Shown here one piece after another: positions 24,222 through 33,541 of a stretch of DNA of 64,000 nucleotides (positions within the stretch are counted from its first letter, which is position 1; each line of letters begins with the position of its first letter). Position numbers and translations under genes: made by a program. Below the pieces are notes generated by a model. It did not search any database. It worked only from the letters and a program-made list of their open reading frames with translations, and had not been told where the DNA came from. This DNA is from Pseudomonadota bacterium. GTDB taxonomy: Bacteria; Pseudomonadota; Gammaproteobacteria; Burkholderiales; Gallionellaceae. Location of the stretch: the NCBI GenBank assembly GCA_021821945.1, contig JAJZTF010000008.1, forward strand, positions 1-64,000, in the 5' to 3' direction.

Positions 24222-25343
24222 ATGAACGCCTTGAAGGAAATAATGCTCGCTCTATGTGGGTTGTTTGCCTGCTTTTCGGCAAACGCTTCAGCCCAAGATG
24301 ATCAGGCCAAGCCGGATATCGGCAATCGGATGACCATGTCGGTTTCCATCCCCCTTTCCCAACCCGAGCAGGCCTCGCCAGAGACCAGCCAGAAGGCATT
24401 GAGCTCCCGTGAACAGCAGATAGAAAACCTGAATGCCCAGATCGAACAGATGCAGGCGGTGCTCAAAAACCTGAAATCCAGCCTGCCCTCTTCTGCGCCC
24501 GCAGCTCCCGCGAGCGCCGTTCCCAAGGCTCCTGTCCTGCCTGCCTCCCCCCCTGCACCACACGCCGAACCGTTCCGCATGAGCACGGCAAACACAATCT
24601 GGCTTCTGGCCGCATCCGCATTCACCATCTGGCTTTCAAGGAAATGGGCAACCCGCAACAGGACGGGCAAGGCCGAATCCCCGCCCGACATCCAGCAAAG
24701 CCCGATCAGGACGCCTGCCGCCCGGCCCGTGCATGGGCATTTTGCAGGCTCCATCACGCACAAGCACGCCATCAAAGCCGATGAGGTCGACTCCATGATC
24801 GAGGAGGCAGAGCTTTACGCGATCCACGGCCACCTGAACAATGCGATCGAGCTGTTGCGCAACATCACCCTCCAGCATCCCTCAAGAATCGAGGCCTGGC
24901 TGCTGCTGCTCTCCATCTTCCGCGGAAACGTCCGTGAATTCGAGGTCAACGCCAGGAGGTTCCTGGAGGCGGTTGGGGAAAACGACGCCTGGCGCGAAAT
25001 ACAGGAAGTCGGCCGCGGCATGGACCCGGAAAATCCGCTGTATTCGGATCCGGAAATTCGCCAGCACAACGGGCCCGATGAAGCAATGCAATCAGGGGAT
25101 AAGAAAAAAAACCGGCCAGCAAATCCGCCGGAAAGCCTGGGCAGCCCCCGTTCGATCAGCGATGTCCTGGTCAGAATGGGGGCGGTCACGGAGCCAGAGC
25201 TCGAGCATGTGCTGACCGACTTCGACCCCAAGCGCCACGGCCACTGCGGCAATTATCTCGCATCGTCCGGACTCATCACCCAAAAGCAGCTGTATGCCGC
25301 ACTGCTTCGACAGTTGAGCGGCGCGTCGCAAGATGGAGCATAA
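24222..25343 (+). CDS. FimV-like membrane protein with C-terminal MshEN-like domain
   Basis: This 373-residue protein has an N-terminal hydrophobic signal (about 1-24), a coiled coil (58-86), a Pro/Ala linker, a membrane segment (122-140) and a FimV-type TPR module (187-250, VDSMIEEAELYAIHGHLNNA). A C-terminal domain (311-365) resembles the type II secretion E N-terminal (MshEN) fold, with two repeats of an L-G-like, L, G, L, L pattern (VLVRMGAVTEPELEHVL and YLASSGLITQKQLYAALLRQ). Some MshEN domains bind c-di-GMP, which is notable beside the GGDEF-EAL/HDOD pair. The ATG at 24243 has a better ribosome-binding site (AAGGAAATA), but 24222 gives a better signal peptide. Confidence 0.65.
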   Translation: MNALKEIMLALCGLFACFSANASAQDDQAKPDIGNRMTMSVSIPLSQPEQASPETSQKALSSREQQIENLNAQIEQMQAVLKNLKSSLPSSAPAAPASAVPKAPVLPASPPAPHAEPFRMSTANTIWLLAASAFTIWLSRKWATRNRTGKAESPPDIQQSPIRTPAARPVHGHFAGSITHKHAIKADEVDSMIEEAELYAIHGHLNNAIELLRNITLQHPSRIEAWLLLLSIFRGNVREFEVNARRFLEAVGENDAWREIQEVGRGMDPENPLYSDPEIRQHNGPDEAMQSGDKKKNRPANPPESLGSPRSISDVLVRMGAVTEPELEHVLTDFDPKRHGHCGNYLASSGLITQKQLYAALLRQLSGASQDGA

Positions 25344-25397
25344 TGTCGCCGGCCAATCAAACCGCTGCGCCCTTAGGCGGGCGCCCACGGAGGAAAG

Positions 25398-25769
25398 ATG
25401 CAAACCATAGACACGGCGGGCCTGTTTTCGCGCTACCCCCATCTCGCCAAGAAAATCTCGATGACATGGGGAACGCAGGAATGCAGGGAGATTCTGGTTT
25501 CGCTGATGAGCGATTCGCGATCGAGCGTTCGCACGGGTTTTTCGCACGAGGATGCCAAAACAATATTCATGCTGCTGGACCGGCATGACGCGCTTTACCC
25601 TCAATTCGACAAGGAGCCCGAAATCGCCGCCCCTGCAAGACCTGCCGTCGCCGCGCGCCAAGCCATGACCAAACAAAGCGAAGGAAACGGGCTGATGCGG
25701 TATATATACCCGTTTCTCGCCTTAATAGGATTTGCTGCGACATTCAAGGCATACAAGATATTTTTCTGA
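25398..25769 (+). CDS. Small protein with C-terminal membrane anchor
   Basis: This 123-residue protein has a soluble helical N-terminal part (about 1-65, with SRYPHLAKKISMTWGTQECREIL), an Ala/Pro linker and a C-terminal membrane segment (about 102-120) ending FKAYKIFF. GGAGGAAAG before the ATG is a strong ribosome-binding site. I do not recognise the family. It lies 54 bases after the FimV-like gene and 6 before uvrB. Confidence 0.6.
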   Translation: MQTIDTAGLFSRYPHLAKKISMTWGTQECREILVSLMSDSRSSVRTGFSHEDAKTIFMLLDRHDALYPQFDKEPEIAAPARPAVAARQAMTKQSEGNGLMRYIYPFLALIGFAATFKAYKIFF

Positions 25770-25775
25770 TGCGGC

Positions 25776-27800
25776 ATGGAGATCAGGACTTTTCCAGACA
25801 GCCCTTACCGCCTGCACCAGCCTTTCGAACCCTCCGGCGATCAGCCCGATGCGATAGCAAAGCTGGTCGAAGGTGTCAGGGACGGCCTCTCCTTTCAGAC
25901 CCTGCTCGGCGTAACCGGATCCGGCAAGACCTACACCATGGCCAACGTGATCGCCAGGCTCGGGCGGCCGGCGATGGTGATGGCGCCGAACAAGACGCTG
26001 GCGGCCCAGCTCTATTCCGAGTTCCGCGAGTTCTTTCCGGAAAATGCGGTGGAGTATTTCGTTTCCTATTATGACTATTACCAGCCGGAGGCCTATGTTC
26101 CTTCGCGTGACGTGTTCATAGAGAAGGACTCCGCGATCAACGAACAGATCGAACAGATGCGCCTTTCTGCAACCAAGGCGCTTCTCGAGCGCGAAGACGC
26201 GATCATCGTGGCCACCGTATCCGCGATCTACGGCATAGGCGATCCTGTCGACTACCACGGCATGATCCTGCATCTCAGGAACAACGAAAAGATGCACCAG
26301 CGGGACGTGATCAGGCGTCTGGTCGAGATGCAGTACGAGCGCAACGACATGGATTTTTCACGCGGCAAGTTCCGCGTGCGGGGTGACGTGATCGATGTAT
26401 TCCCTGCAGAGAACAGCGAGCTCGCCCTGCGCATAGAGCTTTTCGACGACGAGGTCGAGACGCTCTCTCTGTTCGACCCATTGACAGGCCGCATCCAGCA
26501 GAAGGTTCCTCGCTACACGGTCTATCCTTCGAGCCACTACGTCACACCCCGCAGCACTGTCCTTCATGCGATAGAGACCATCAAGGAGGAGCTGAAAGAG
26601 CGCATCGACTATTTCGTGCGCGAAAACAAGCTCATCGAGGCGCAGCGCATAGAGCAGCGCACGAGGCACGATCTCGAGATGCTCGCCGAGATCGGCTTCA
26701 CCAAGGGCATCGAGAATTATTCCAGGCATCTTTCAGGCAGAAAGCCGGGCGAACCACCCCCCACGCTGCTCGACTATCTTCCGCCGAATGCACTGATGTT
26801 CCTGGACGAAAGCCATGTGATGATTCCCCAGATCGGCGGCATGTACAAGGGGGATCGCGCGCGCAAGGAAAACCTCGTGAATTACGGTTTCCGTCTCCCT
26901 TCAGCGCTGGACAACCGCCCTTTGCGCTTCGACGAGTTCGAGCGCATCATGCGCCAGAGCATCTTCGTCTCGGCAACTCCCGCCGCCTATGAGGCGGAAC
27001 ATGCAGGCCAGGTGGTCGAACAGGTGGTGCGCCCCACCGGACTTGTCGATCCCGTGATCATCGTGCGTCCGGCAACCCACCAGGTCGACGACCTGATGTC
27101 GGAAATCAGGCAGCGCATCGCTCAAGAAGAGCGCGTTCTGGTCACGACCCTGACCAAACGCATGTCAGAAGACCTGACCGAATACCTGACCGAACACGGC
27201 ATCAAGGTGCGCTACCTGCATTCCGACGTCGACACGGTTGAGCGGGTCGAGATCATCCGCGACCTGCGCATCGGGCAATTCGACGTGCTGGTCGGCATCA
27301 ACCTTCTGCGCGAAGGCCTGGACATACCCGAAGTATCCCTGGTTGCAATACTCGATGCAGACAAGGAAGGTTTTCTGCGCTCGGAACGCTCGCTGATCCA
27401 GACCATAGGGCGGGCCGCGCGCCATCTGCACGGCACGGCCATCCTCTATGCCGACAAGATCACCGATTCGATGAAACACGCGATGGACGAGACCGAGCGC
27501 CGCCGCGCGAAGCAGATGGCATACAACGAAGCGCATGGAATCACCCCTCAGGGCGTGCAAAAGCGCATCAAGGACATCATAGAGAGCGCCTATGACATGG
27601 AAGACGTGCGCCATTTCCAGCAGGCCGTAAAGGAACAGGAGAAATACCTTGCGATGAGCGAAAAGCAGATTGCGAAGGAAATCGGCAGGCTGGAGAAGGA
27701 AATGCTGGCCGCTGCAAGAAACCTCGAATTCGAGAAGGCGGCGGAACTAAGGGACCAGATGAAGAAGCTGCGCGAGAGCGTGCTGATCTCCCCTCTGTGA
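25776..27800 (+). CDS. uvrB: Excinuclease ABC subunit B
   Basis: UvrB verifies DNA damage and loads UvrC in nucleotide excision repair. The 674-residue protein has Walker A GVTGSGKT (45-52), the beta-hairpin [12 protein letters not shown], the DEAD-like LDESH, helicase motifs V and VI ([21 protein letters not shown]) and the C-terminal UVR domain. Length and motifs are complete. It is followed by recJ after 20 bases. Confidence 0.98.
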   Translation: MEIRTFPDSPYRLHQPFEPSGDQPDAIAKLVEGVRDGLSFQTLLGVTGSGKTYTMANVIARLGRPAMVMAPNKTLAAQLYSEFREFFPENAVEYFVSYYDYYQPEAYVPSRDVFIEKDSAINEQIEQMRLSATKALLEREDAIIVATVSAIYGIGDPVDYHGMILHLRNNEKMHQRDVIRRLVEMQYERNDMDFSRGKFRVRGDVIDVFPAENSELALRIELFDDEVETLSLFDPLTGRIQQKVPRYTVYPSSHYVTPRSTVLHAIETIKEELKERIDYFVRENKLIEAQRIEQRTRHDLEMLAEIGFTKGIENYSRHLSGRKPGEPPPTLLDYLPPNALMFLDESHVMIPQIGGMYKGDRARKENLVNYGFRLPSALDNRPLRFDEFERIMRQSIFVSATPAAYEAEHAGQVVEQVVRPTGLVDPVIIVRPATHQVDDLMSEIRQRIAQEERVLVTTLTKRMSEDLTEYLTEHGIKVRYLHSDVDTVERVEIIRDLRIGQFDVLVGINLLREGLDIPEVSLVAILDADKEGFLRSERSLIQTIGRAARHLHGTAILYADKITDSMKHAMDETERRRAKQMAYNEAHGITPQGVQKRIKDIIESAYDMEDVRHFQQAVKEQEKYLAMSEKQIAKEIGRLEKEMLAAARNLEFEKAAELRDQMKKLRESVLISPL

Positions 27801-27820
27801 TCTGACACCAAGGCCCTGTC

Positions 27821-29524
27821 ATGCAGATCACAAAGAGAAAAATTCCGGAAGGTGCAAAAGCATCCCTGATATCGGAAGGATTGCCACCCGGGATGGCAGG
27901 GATTTTCGCGGCTCGCGGCATCGAGAGCCGTTCACAGCTTGATACCACTTTCGCTCATCTTCATTCCTTCCATGAACTGAAGAACGCAGGTCAGATGGCC
28001 TCCATGCTGGCCGACGCGATAGCGGCGCGCAAGAAGATGCTGGTCGTTGCGGACTACGACTGCGACGGTGCTACGGCCTGTGCGGTCGCAGTCAGAGGCT
28101 TGGGCGCATTCGGCGCCCATGTCGACTTCATCGTGCCAAACCGCTTCGAGTACGGTTACGGCCTGACGCCCGAGATCGTCAGGCTGGCGGCGCAATCAGG
28201 GCCGGACATCCTGATCACGGTCGACAACGGCATTGCCAGCGTGGATGGGGTCCTGGAGGCCAACCGCCTTGGCATGCAGGTGCTCGTCACCGACCATCAT
28301 CTGCCCGGAGACTTCCTTCCCGAAGCGGCATGCATCGTCAATCCGAACCAGCCCGGTTGCAGATTCCCGAGCAAGAATCTGGCTGGCGTTGGCGTCATGT
28401 TCTACGTGCTGCTTGCGCTTCGCGCAGAGCTGCGCAGCAGGGGCGAGATGCCCGATGAAAAGGGAAAGAAGCTGCTCGAGCTTCTCGATCTCGTGGCGCT
28501 TGGCACGATAGCCGACGTCGTGAAACTCGATCAGAACAACCGCATACTGGTGCAGCAAGGTTTGCAGCGCATACGGTCCGGCCGGGCCTGCGCAGGGCTC
28601 AAGGCACTCGCGCAGGTGTCCAGGAAGGATCCCGCCAGGATCACGAGTCTTGATCTCGGCTTTGCGCTGGGTCCGCGCCTGAATGCGGCCGGAAGGCTGG
28701 ACGACATGCGGCTCGGGATCAACTGCCTGTTGTGTGCGGACGAAGGCATCGCGATGGAGATGGCAACGAAGCTGGACAGCCTGAACCGCGAGCGGCGCAG
28801 CATAGAAACGGACATGCAGGACAGCGCATTGGCCTCGCTCGAGTCTGTCGACCCGCATGACAATTTCAGCCTCACGCTTTTCGATTCATCCTGGCATCAG
28901 GGCGTGATCGGCATACTCGCCTCGCGCCTCAAGGACAAGTTTCACAGGCCTGTAATCGCATTTGCGGAAGCATCGCACGGAATGCTCAAGGGTTCCGGCC
29001 GTTCCATCCCGGGACTCCATCTAAGGGATGCGCTCGATCTCATAAGCAAGCGCAGCCCCCATCTCATCGAAAAATTCGGCGGACATGCCGCAGCCGCAGG
29101 CCTGAGCATCTCGAAAAGCAGTCTTTCCGGATTCTCGGACGCCTTCGAGCAGGTAGCCCGGGAACTACTGAGCCCTGACGACCTCATGATGCAAATCGAA
29201 ACGGACGGCGGAATGGATGCCCAGGCATTAAGCCTCAGCGCTGCAGCAGAGCTCGAAGAACAGGTATGGGGACAGGGTTTCCCTGCCCCCCTGTTCGACG
29301 ACACATTCACCGTTCTGGGCCAGCGCATCGTGGGGGAGAAGCATCTGAAACTCAAGCTGTCCAGGGACGGCGTCGCTGTCGATGCGATGCTTTTCGGCCA
29401 GACAGAATTTCTGCCGCCAACCTGCCGCATCGTGTACAGCCTGAGCATCAACGAATACAAGGGCAGCCAGAGCCTGCAACTTTTCGTCAGGCATTGGCAG
29501 GCGCCGCCCTCTCAGAACCGGTAG
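27821..29524 (+). CDS. recJ: Single-strand DNA exonuclease RecJ
   Basis: RecJ degrades single-stranded DNA 5' to 3' in recombination and repair. The 567-residue protein has the DHH-family motifs DYDCDG (78-83), the VDNG segment and TDHH (156-159), and the later DHHA1-type part with GGHAAAAG. AAGG seven bases upstream supports the start. Its 3' end overlaps the convergent gene at 29512 by 13 bases. Confidence 0.97.
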   Translation: MQITKRKIPEGAKASLISEGLPPGMAGIFAARGIESRSQLDTTFAHLHSFHELKNAGQMASMLADAIAARKKMLVVADYDCDGATACAVAVRGLGAFGAHVDFIVPNRFEYGYGLTPEIVRLAAQSGPDILITVDNGIASVDGVLEANRLGMQVLVTDHHLPGDFLPEAACIVNPNQPGCRFPSKNLAGVGVMFYVLLALRAELRSRGEMPDEKGKKLLELLDLVALGTIADVVKLDQNNRILVQQGLQRIRSGRACAGLKALAQVSRKDPARITSLDLGFALGPRLNAAGRLDDMRLGINCLLCADEGIAMEMATKLDSLNRERRSIETDMQDSALASLESVDPHDNFSLTLFDSSWHQGVIGILASRLKDKFHRPVIAFAEASHGMLKGSGRSIPGLHLRDALDLISKRSPHLIEKFGGHAAAAGLSISKSSLSGFSDAFEQVARELLSPDDLMMQIETDGGMDAQALSLSAAAELEEQVWGQGFPAPLFDDTFTVLGQRIVGEKHLKLKLSRDGVAVDAMLFGQTEFLPPTCRIVYSLSINEYKGSQSLQLFVRHWQAPPSQNR

Positions 29525-30105
29525 CTTGCCTTGAAGCCTATCTGGTTGATGTAGGGTTTCGTCGTGGTCATCAGACCCACCGGCCCGGTTGTGGTGCTCA
29601 CACCTGCAAGACCTGTCAGATCCCATTTCGGGTCAACGTGATAATCCACTCCGACGTGAAACCCGTCAGGCTTTTCGACGGGCGTGATCAGCGCGCTATC
29701 AGGCATGGGCATGGGAAGGCCCTTGCCTATGTCCACCCCGATGTCGTCTTCCTGAGGCTTCTTGTCGGACTTGCCAAACGCGATGACCGGCCTTGCCTTC
29801 TCGCCGGCTGCAGTTTCCCTGAGCAGCCTTTCCACGGGCACCATCCTGATGTCGGATTGAGGCGCTGGAGTCACCCGCCTCTCGGGCCTCTCCACCGCTT
29901 TGGCAACCTTGGGCGCGCCATGCTCCGCCGGACCCTGCACAGAGACCGCTTTCGGCAGAGGAGCATCAGGCCTGGGTATTTGGGTTTCGGCATGAAGAAT
30001 CCTGGCGGCAGTCTGTGCAACGGGCAAAGGATCCCGCTCACGCTCGACACTCCATAGCGCAAAGGCTGCCATTGCCACGACCCAGATTTTCGATGCCGTC
30101 TTCAT
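29512..30105 (-). CDS. Exported protein with a short strand-rich C-terminus
   Basis: From the ATG at 30105 the protein has 197 residues. A hydrophobic segment (about 5-18) may be a signal or anchor. A long Pro/Ala/Lys-rich linker (about 25-120) follows. The C-terminal 45 residues (GVDYHVDPKWDLTGLAG to QIGFKASYRF) end in phenylalanine, like outer membrane strands, but are too few for a full barrel. A periplasm-spanning or outer-membrane-contacting role is possible. The family is not recognised. Confidence 0.55.
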   Translation of the reverse strand: MKTASKIWVVAMAAFALWSVERERDPLPVAQTAARILHAETQIPRPDAPLPKAVSVQGPAEHGAPKVAKAVERPERRVTPAPQSDIRMVPVERLLRETAAGEKARPVIAFGKSDKKPQEDDIGVDIGKGLPMPMPDSALITPVEKPDGFHVGVDYHVDPKWDLTGLAGVSTTTGPVGLMTTTKPYINQIGFKASYRF

Positions 30106-30160
30106 AGCTGTCCGACCATCAAAATTGCCTAAAAGTTCTCCATCCCCCCGTCCCTTGAGG

Positions 30161-31201
30161 CTACATCGCACCTTGTTCCTGCTCCCGGGTCATGTCGTGC
30201 CACATCATGGTGACCAATGCCATCAACGCAGGTCCGACGAAGAGCCCGATCAGACCGAACACTTCGACACCACCCAGGATGCCGAAGAGCACCCACAGGA
30301 ATGGCAGTTCGACAGAGCCGCCGATGATCTTGGGGCGCACAAGATGGTCCCCGATCGACAGCACCAGCATGCCGAAGATGAACACGCCGACAGCGCCGAC
30401 CATGTTTCCCTGCGCGATCAGGATCAGGGATACGCCGGTGAAGATCAGGGGGGCGGCAAAGGGTACCATCGCAAGCGCGCCGGTCAGCAACCCCAGCATC
30501 GCGGCGTGAGGCGCGCCGGCAACCCAATAGGAAATGCCGATGATGAGCCCCTCGCCCAGCCCCACCAGCACCACGCCGTTGACGGTCGCCCTGATCGCAA
30601 CAGCAGCCTGCAGCCCATATCTCCTGCCTGTATCGCCAGTCAGCCTCTGCAGCAGCACAAGCGACTTTCTCGCCAGATGTTCGCCCTGTTCGTAAAGGAA
30701 GAAAAGCGTGGTCACGGTGAACACCAGTGTGATCAACCGGTGCGCCGCCTGCGCGCCCAGATTCTGCGCGACAGACTTGACCCATGCGTTGTCGAACCTT
30801 CCAAGGAAAACGGAGAGGTTCCCGGGATCGGTCAGGTTGGCCGCCCACCACCTGGCGGCCTGCTCCCCCATGACGGGAAGCGTTTGCAACCATGGGGGCG
30901 CCGCTATTCCGGTCTGCTGTGCAGCCACCATCCATCGCGTCAACGCGCCCATGTCGGATGCAGCGCGAAATAGCGCATAGATGATCGGAAAGAAAAGCAG
31001 GATGGCCACGGCAGCGGTCATGATGGCCGCGACTTTCGTGTTGCCCCGGATGGATGATCCGAGGCGCACGCGCAGCGGCCATGTGGCGATGGCAATGACT
31101 ATGGCCCAGAGCATCGCAGGTATGAAACCGTGCACCAGCCAGATGGCTGATGCCAGTATGATCATGGAAAAATAATTTTTTAACGTATCCTGTGTCAGCA
31201 T
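30161..31201 (-). CDS. AI-2E family membrane protein
   Basis: The 346-residue protein has about eight membrane segments and the AI-2E/PF01594 pattern (FLYEQGEHL, ATVNGVVLVGLGEGLIIGISYW, LIGLFVGPALMALVTMMW). Members include the AI-2 exporter TqsA and Na+/H+ antiporters, so the substrate cannot be given. Start at the ATG 31201, with AGGG six bases upstream. The gap to the sigma factor gene at 31374 is a divergent promoter region. Confidence 0.88.
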   Translation of the reverse strand: MLTQDTLKNYFSMIILASAIWLVHGFIPAMLWAIVIAIATWPLRVRLGSSIRGNTKVAAIMTAAVAILLFFPIIYALFRAASDMGALTRWMVAAQQTGIAAPPWLQTLPVMGEQAARWWAANLTDPGNLSVFLGRFDNAWVKSVAQNLGAQAAHRLITLVFTVTTLFFLYEQGEHLARKSLVLLQRLTGDTGRRYGLQAAVAIRATVNGVVLVGLGEGLIIGISYWVAGAPHAAMLGLLTGALAMVPFAAPLIFTGVSLILIAQGNMVGAVGVFIFGMLVLSIGDHLVRPKIIGGSVELPFLWVLFGILGGVEVFGLIGLFVGPALMALVTMMWHDMTREQEQGAM

Positions 31202-31373
31202 CTCGGGCCCTGGTATCCGGTTCGAACTTCTGCCAAGAGGCAGCATCAGCGCATCTCATAGAATATCATCAATTTCGGCAACGGACCGCGGGACATACCC
31301 TGCCGCCGTGGACGAAAGCTGCAATAAACGCTATGCTTTGCGTTGTTGATCTACATTGATTGACGATTCCGCC

Positions 31374-31910
31374 ATGAACTCAACCTTCTTCTGCGTAACT
31401 CAAGCCTGGCGTACTCACGAAAGCGAATTGCGGGCCTACCTCGTGCATCGCCTGGGCAACAGCCATCTTGCCGAGGATTTGCTGCAGGAGGTATTCATCA
31501 AGGCGATGCGGCAGGGAGATGGCTTTTGCAGCCTGGACAATCCGCGGGCATGGCTGTTCCAGGTGGCGCGCAACGCGATCATCGATCATCAGCGCCTGCA
31601 CCGGGAAACAGCCGAGTTACCGGATGACATGCCCGAACCGGATGAGCAAGCCGAACCGATCGTGGCGCTGGGCGAATGTGTCGGGCGCGTATTGACCGAA
31701 CTTGCTGCGGAAGACCGCGACATCATCGAGCAGTGCGATCTGAACGGCATCAAGCAAAAAGCCTATGCCGACATGCATGGCCTGACGCTGGCTGCAGTCA
31801 AATCGCGCCTGCTGCGCGCCCGGCAGAAGATGCGCGAAACACTGGCCACCAATTGCAAAGTGCACTTCGACACGGAGGGTCACGTCGAGGGGCATGTTCC
31901 GCGCAGATAA
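31374..31910 (+). CDS. SigZ-like ECF sigma factor
   Basis: This 178-residue ECF sigma factor has region 2 (AEDLLQEVFIKAM, then NPRAWLFQVARNAIIDHQR) and region 4 (LAAEDRDIIEQCDLNGIKQKAYA, then TLAAVKSRLLRARQKMR). It is close in type to SigZ. No anti-sigma gene is adjacent; instead a permease and two thioredoxin-fold genes follow on the same strand, which may be its targets. The ATG 31374 is used; an in-frame TTG at 31356 is possible. Confidence 0.9.
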   Translation: MNSTFFCVTQAWRTHESELRAYLVHRLGNSHLAEDLLQEVFIKAMRQGDGFCSLDNPRAWLFQVARNAIIDHQRLHRETAELPDDMPEPDEQAEPIVALGECVGRVLTELAAEDRDIIEQCDLNGIKQKAYADMHGLTLAAVKSRLLRARQKMRETLATNCKVHFDTEGHVEGHVPRR

Positions 31911-31994
31911 TTTGCATCCTTTTTCGGTTTCATTCGTCTCCTCGGTACGGGACCATCAGGTTTGACTATCTTGGACGCACAGGAATATCGGAAC

Positions 31995-33032
31995 ATGAAG
32001 ACATATGCAATGAAACTGCCTCACACCCAGCCGCGCACCTTCCTGATCATCGCTGCGGCACTGTGGTTTGGGCTATACCAGACACTGGAGCAGCTGTCCT
32101 ACTCGATTGTAAATGCCCTGTCTGTCGGGAAAGGCAGCCATCTCTACGATACCCTGCAATTCTTCTTCTATGACACCCCCAAGGTATTGATGCTACTGGT
32201 CGGCGTGGTCATGGTGATGGGCATGGTGAACTCCCATTTCACGCCAGAACGCACCCGCGCACTGCTCTCGGGGCGGCATGAGGGTGTGGGCAACGTCATG
32301 GCGGCTTTGCTCGGCATCGTCACGCCATTCTGCTCCTGTTCCGCCGTGCCGCTGTTCATCGGCTTCGTGCAGGCGGGTGTGCCGCTGGGCGTGACGTTCT
32401 CCTTCCTGATTTCCGCACCGATGGTAAACGAGGTTGCGCTGGCACTGCTGTTCGGCCTGTTCGGCTGGAAGATCGCTGCGCTGTATCTTGGACTGGGCTT
32501 GTCGATCGCGATCGTCGCAGGCTTCATCATCGGCAAGCTGAGGATGGAACATCATCTGGAGGATTGGGTGCGCAACATGGCCCACGTGCAAGCGACTGTC
32601 AGTGCAGACGAGCTGACATTGTCCGACCGCATCGAGGCCGGGTTTTCCAGCGTGCGCGAGATCGTCGGCAAGGTCTGGCTTTATGTGCTGGCCGGCATTG
32701 CCATCGGCGCGGGAATTCACGGTTATGTGCCCGCAGAATTCATGGCGGGTTTCATGGGCAGCGAGAACTGGTGGTCGGTCCCGCTCTCGGTGCTGATCGG
32801 CGTTCCGTTGTACAGCAATGCAGCCGGCATCATCCCCATCGTCGAGGCGCTGCTGGCCAAGGGCGCATCTCTGGGCACCGTGCTGGCCTTCATGATGAGC
32901 GTGATCGCGCTATCCTTTCCGGAAATGGTGATCCTGCGCAAGGTGCTGAAACCCGCACTGATCGCGACATTCATCGCGGTGGTATCGATAGGCATCATGC
33001 TGGTCGGTTATGTGTTCAATGCGGTGGTGTAG
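31995..33032 (+). CDS. DUF318-type permease with FCSCS motif
   Basis: The 345-residue protein has about eight membrane segments and the DUF318/YraQ family motif PFCSCSAVPL (111-120; Cys113, Cys115). Related permeases export organoarsenicals (ArsP) or have been linked to Cu/Zn efflux, so a metal(loid) efflux role is likely but the substrate is open. The later SAPMVNE and VPLYSNAAG motifs are intact. ATG 31995 is chosen, with GGAAC just upstream; a TTG start at 31962 would add residues with no family match. Confidence 0.85.
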   Translation: MKTYAMKLPHTQPRTFLIIAAALWFGLYQTLEQLSYSIVNALSVGKGSHLYDTLQFFFYDTPKVLMLLVGVVMVMGMVNSHFTPERTRALLSGRHEGVGNVMAALLGIVTPFCSCSAVPLFIGFVQAGVPLGVTFSFLISAPMVNEVALALLFGLFGWKIAALYLGLGLSIAIVAGFIIGKLRMEHHLEDWVRNMAHVQATVSADELTLSDRIEAGFSSVREIVGKVWLYVLAGIAIGAGIHGYVPAEFMAGFMGSENWWSVPLSVLIGVPLYSNAAGIIPIVEALLAKGASLGTVLAFMMSVIALSFPEMVILRKVLKPALIATFIAVVSIGIMLVGYVFNAVV

Positions 33033-33033
33033 C

Positions 33034-33393
33034 ATGCCTGTCTGCGCCACGCCGCCAGCGCCTGTGATCCGTCTCACTCTGGTGGGAACAGGTGAAATGC
33101 TGCTGCGCATGGAGAAGCGATTGTCCTGTGCGGCTGCCGGCCTGGGTGTCAGGCTGGACATGGCGATACGCAAGGATGCCAATGCGATGGGTATTTCATA
33201 TCCGCAAACGCCTGCCGTGTTGCATGAGGGGAAAGTGATTTTCAACGGGCTACACCGTACCGAAGAAATTGAAGTGTGGCTCAAGAATTTGGTCAATCGA
33301 GGAGAGCAGGATGAAAAACATCAAGGTATTGGGAACCGGCTGCGCGAACTGCAAGACGACACTCAAACTGATAGAAGCGGCAGCAAAAAATAA
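33034..33393 (+). CDS. Thioredoxin-fold protein lacking its CxxC
   Basis: The first 85 residues align with the next gene's product (LVGTG at 17-21 versus VLGTG; YPQTPAVLHEGKVIFNG versus MSTPGVVVDGKVVHAGG), but the position of its CANC is EMLL, so the redox pair is gone. The last 35 residues are low-complexity and polar and come from an 83-base overlap with the next gene in another frame, as if an original stop near 33300 had been lost. It begins 1 base after the permease stop. Probably a non-redox partner or binding protein. Confidence 0.65.
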   Translation: MPVCATPPAPVIRLTLVGTGEMLLRMEKRLSCAAAGLGVRLDMAIRKDANAMGISYPQTPAVLHEGKVIFNGLHRTEEIEVWLKNLVNRGEQDEKHQGIGNRLRELQDDTQTDRSGSKK

Positions 33394-33541
33394 AGGCGTG
33401 GAAATCCAGCTGGAGAAAGTTGAAGACATTCAGGCGATCATGGGCTACGGCGTGATGTCCACGCCCGGCGTGGTTGTGGACGGCAAGGTGGTGCATGCGG
33501 GTGGCGTGCCGAGCCAGGACAAGATCGCCGGGTGGCTATGA
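33311..33541 (+). CDS. Small thioredoxin-fold protein with CANC
   Basis: This 76-residue protein is a short redox protein of the thioredoxin_3 family, with the CxxC motif CANC (11-14) right after the first strand and a cis-proline in STPGVV. GGAGAGCAGG precedes the ATG. Such proteins commonly accompany DUF318 permeases, possibly delivering or reducing the metal(loid) substrate. It overlaps both neighbours: 83 bases upstream and 4 bases (ATGA) downstream. Confidence 0.88.
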   Translation: MKNIKVLGTGCANCKTTLKLIEAAAKNKGVEIQLEKVEDIQAIMGYGVMSTPGVVVDGKVVHAGGVPSQDKIAGWL

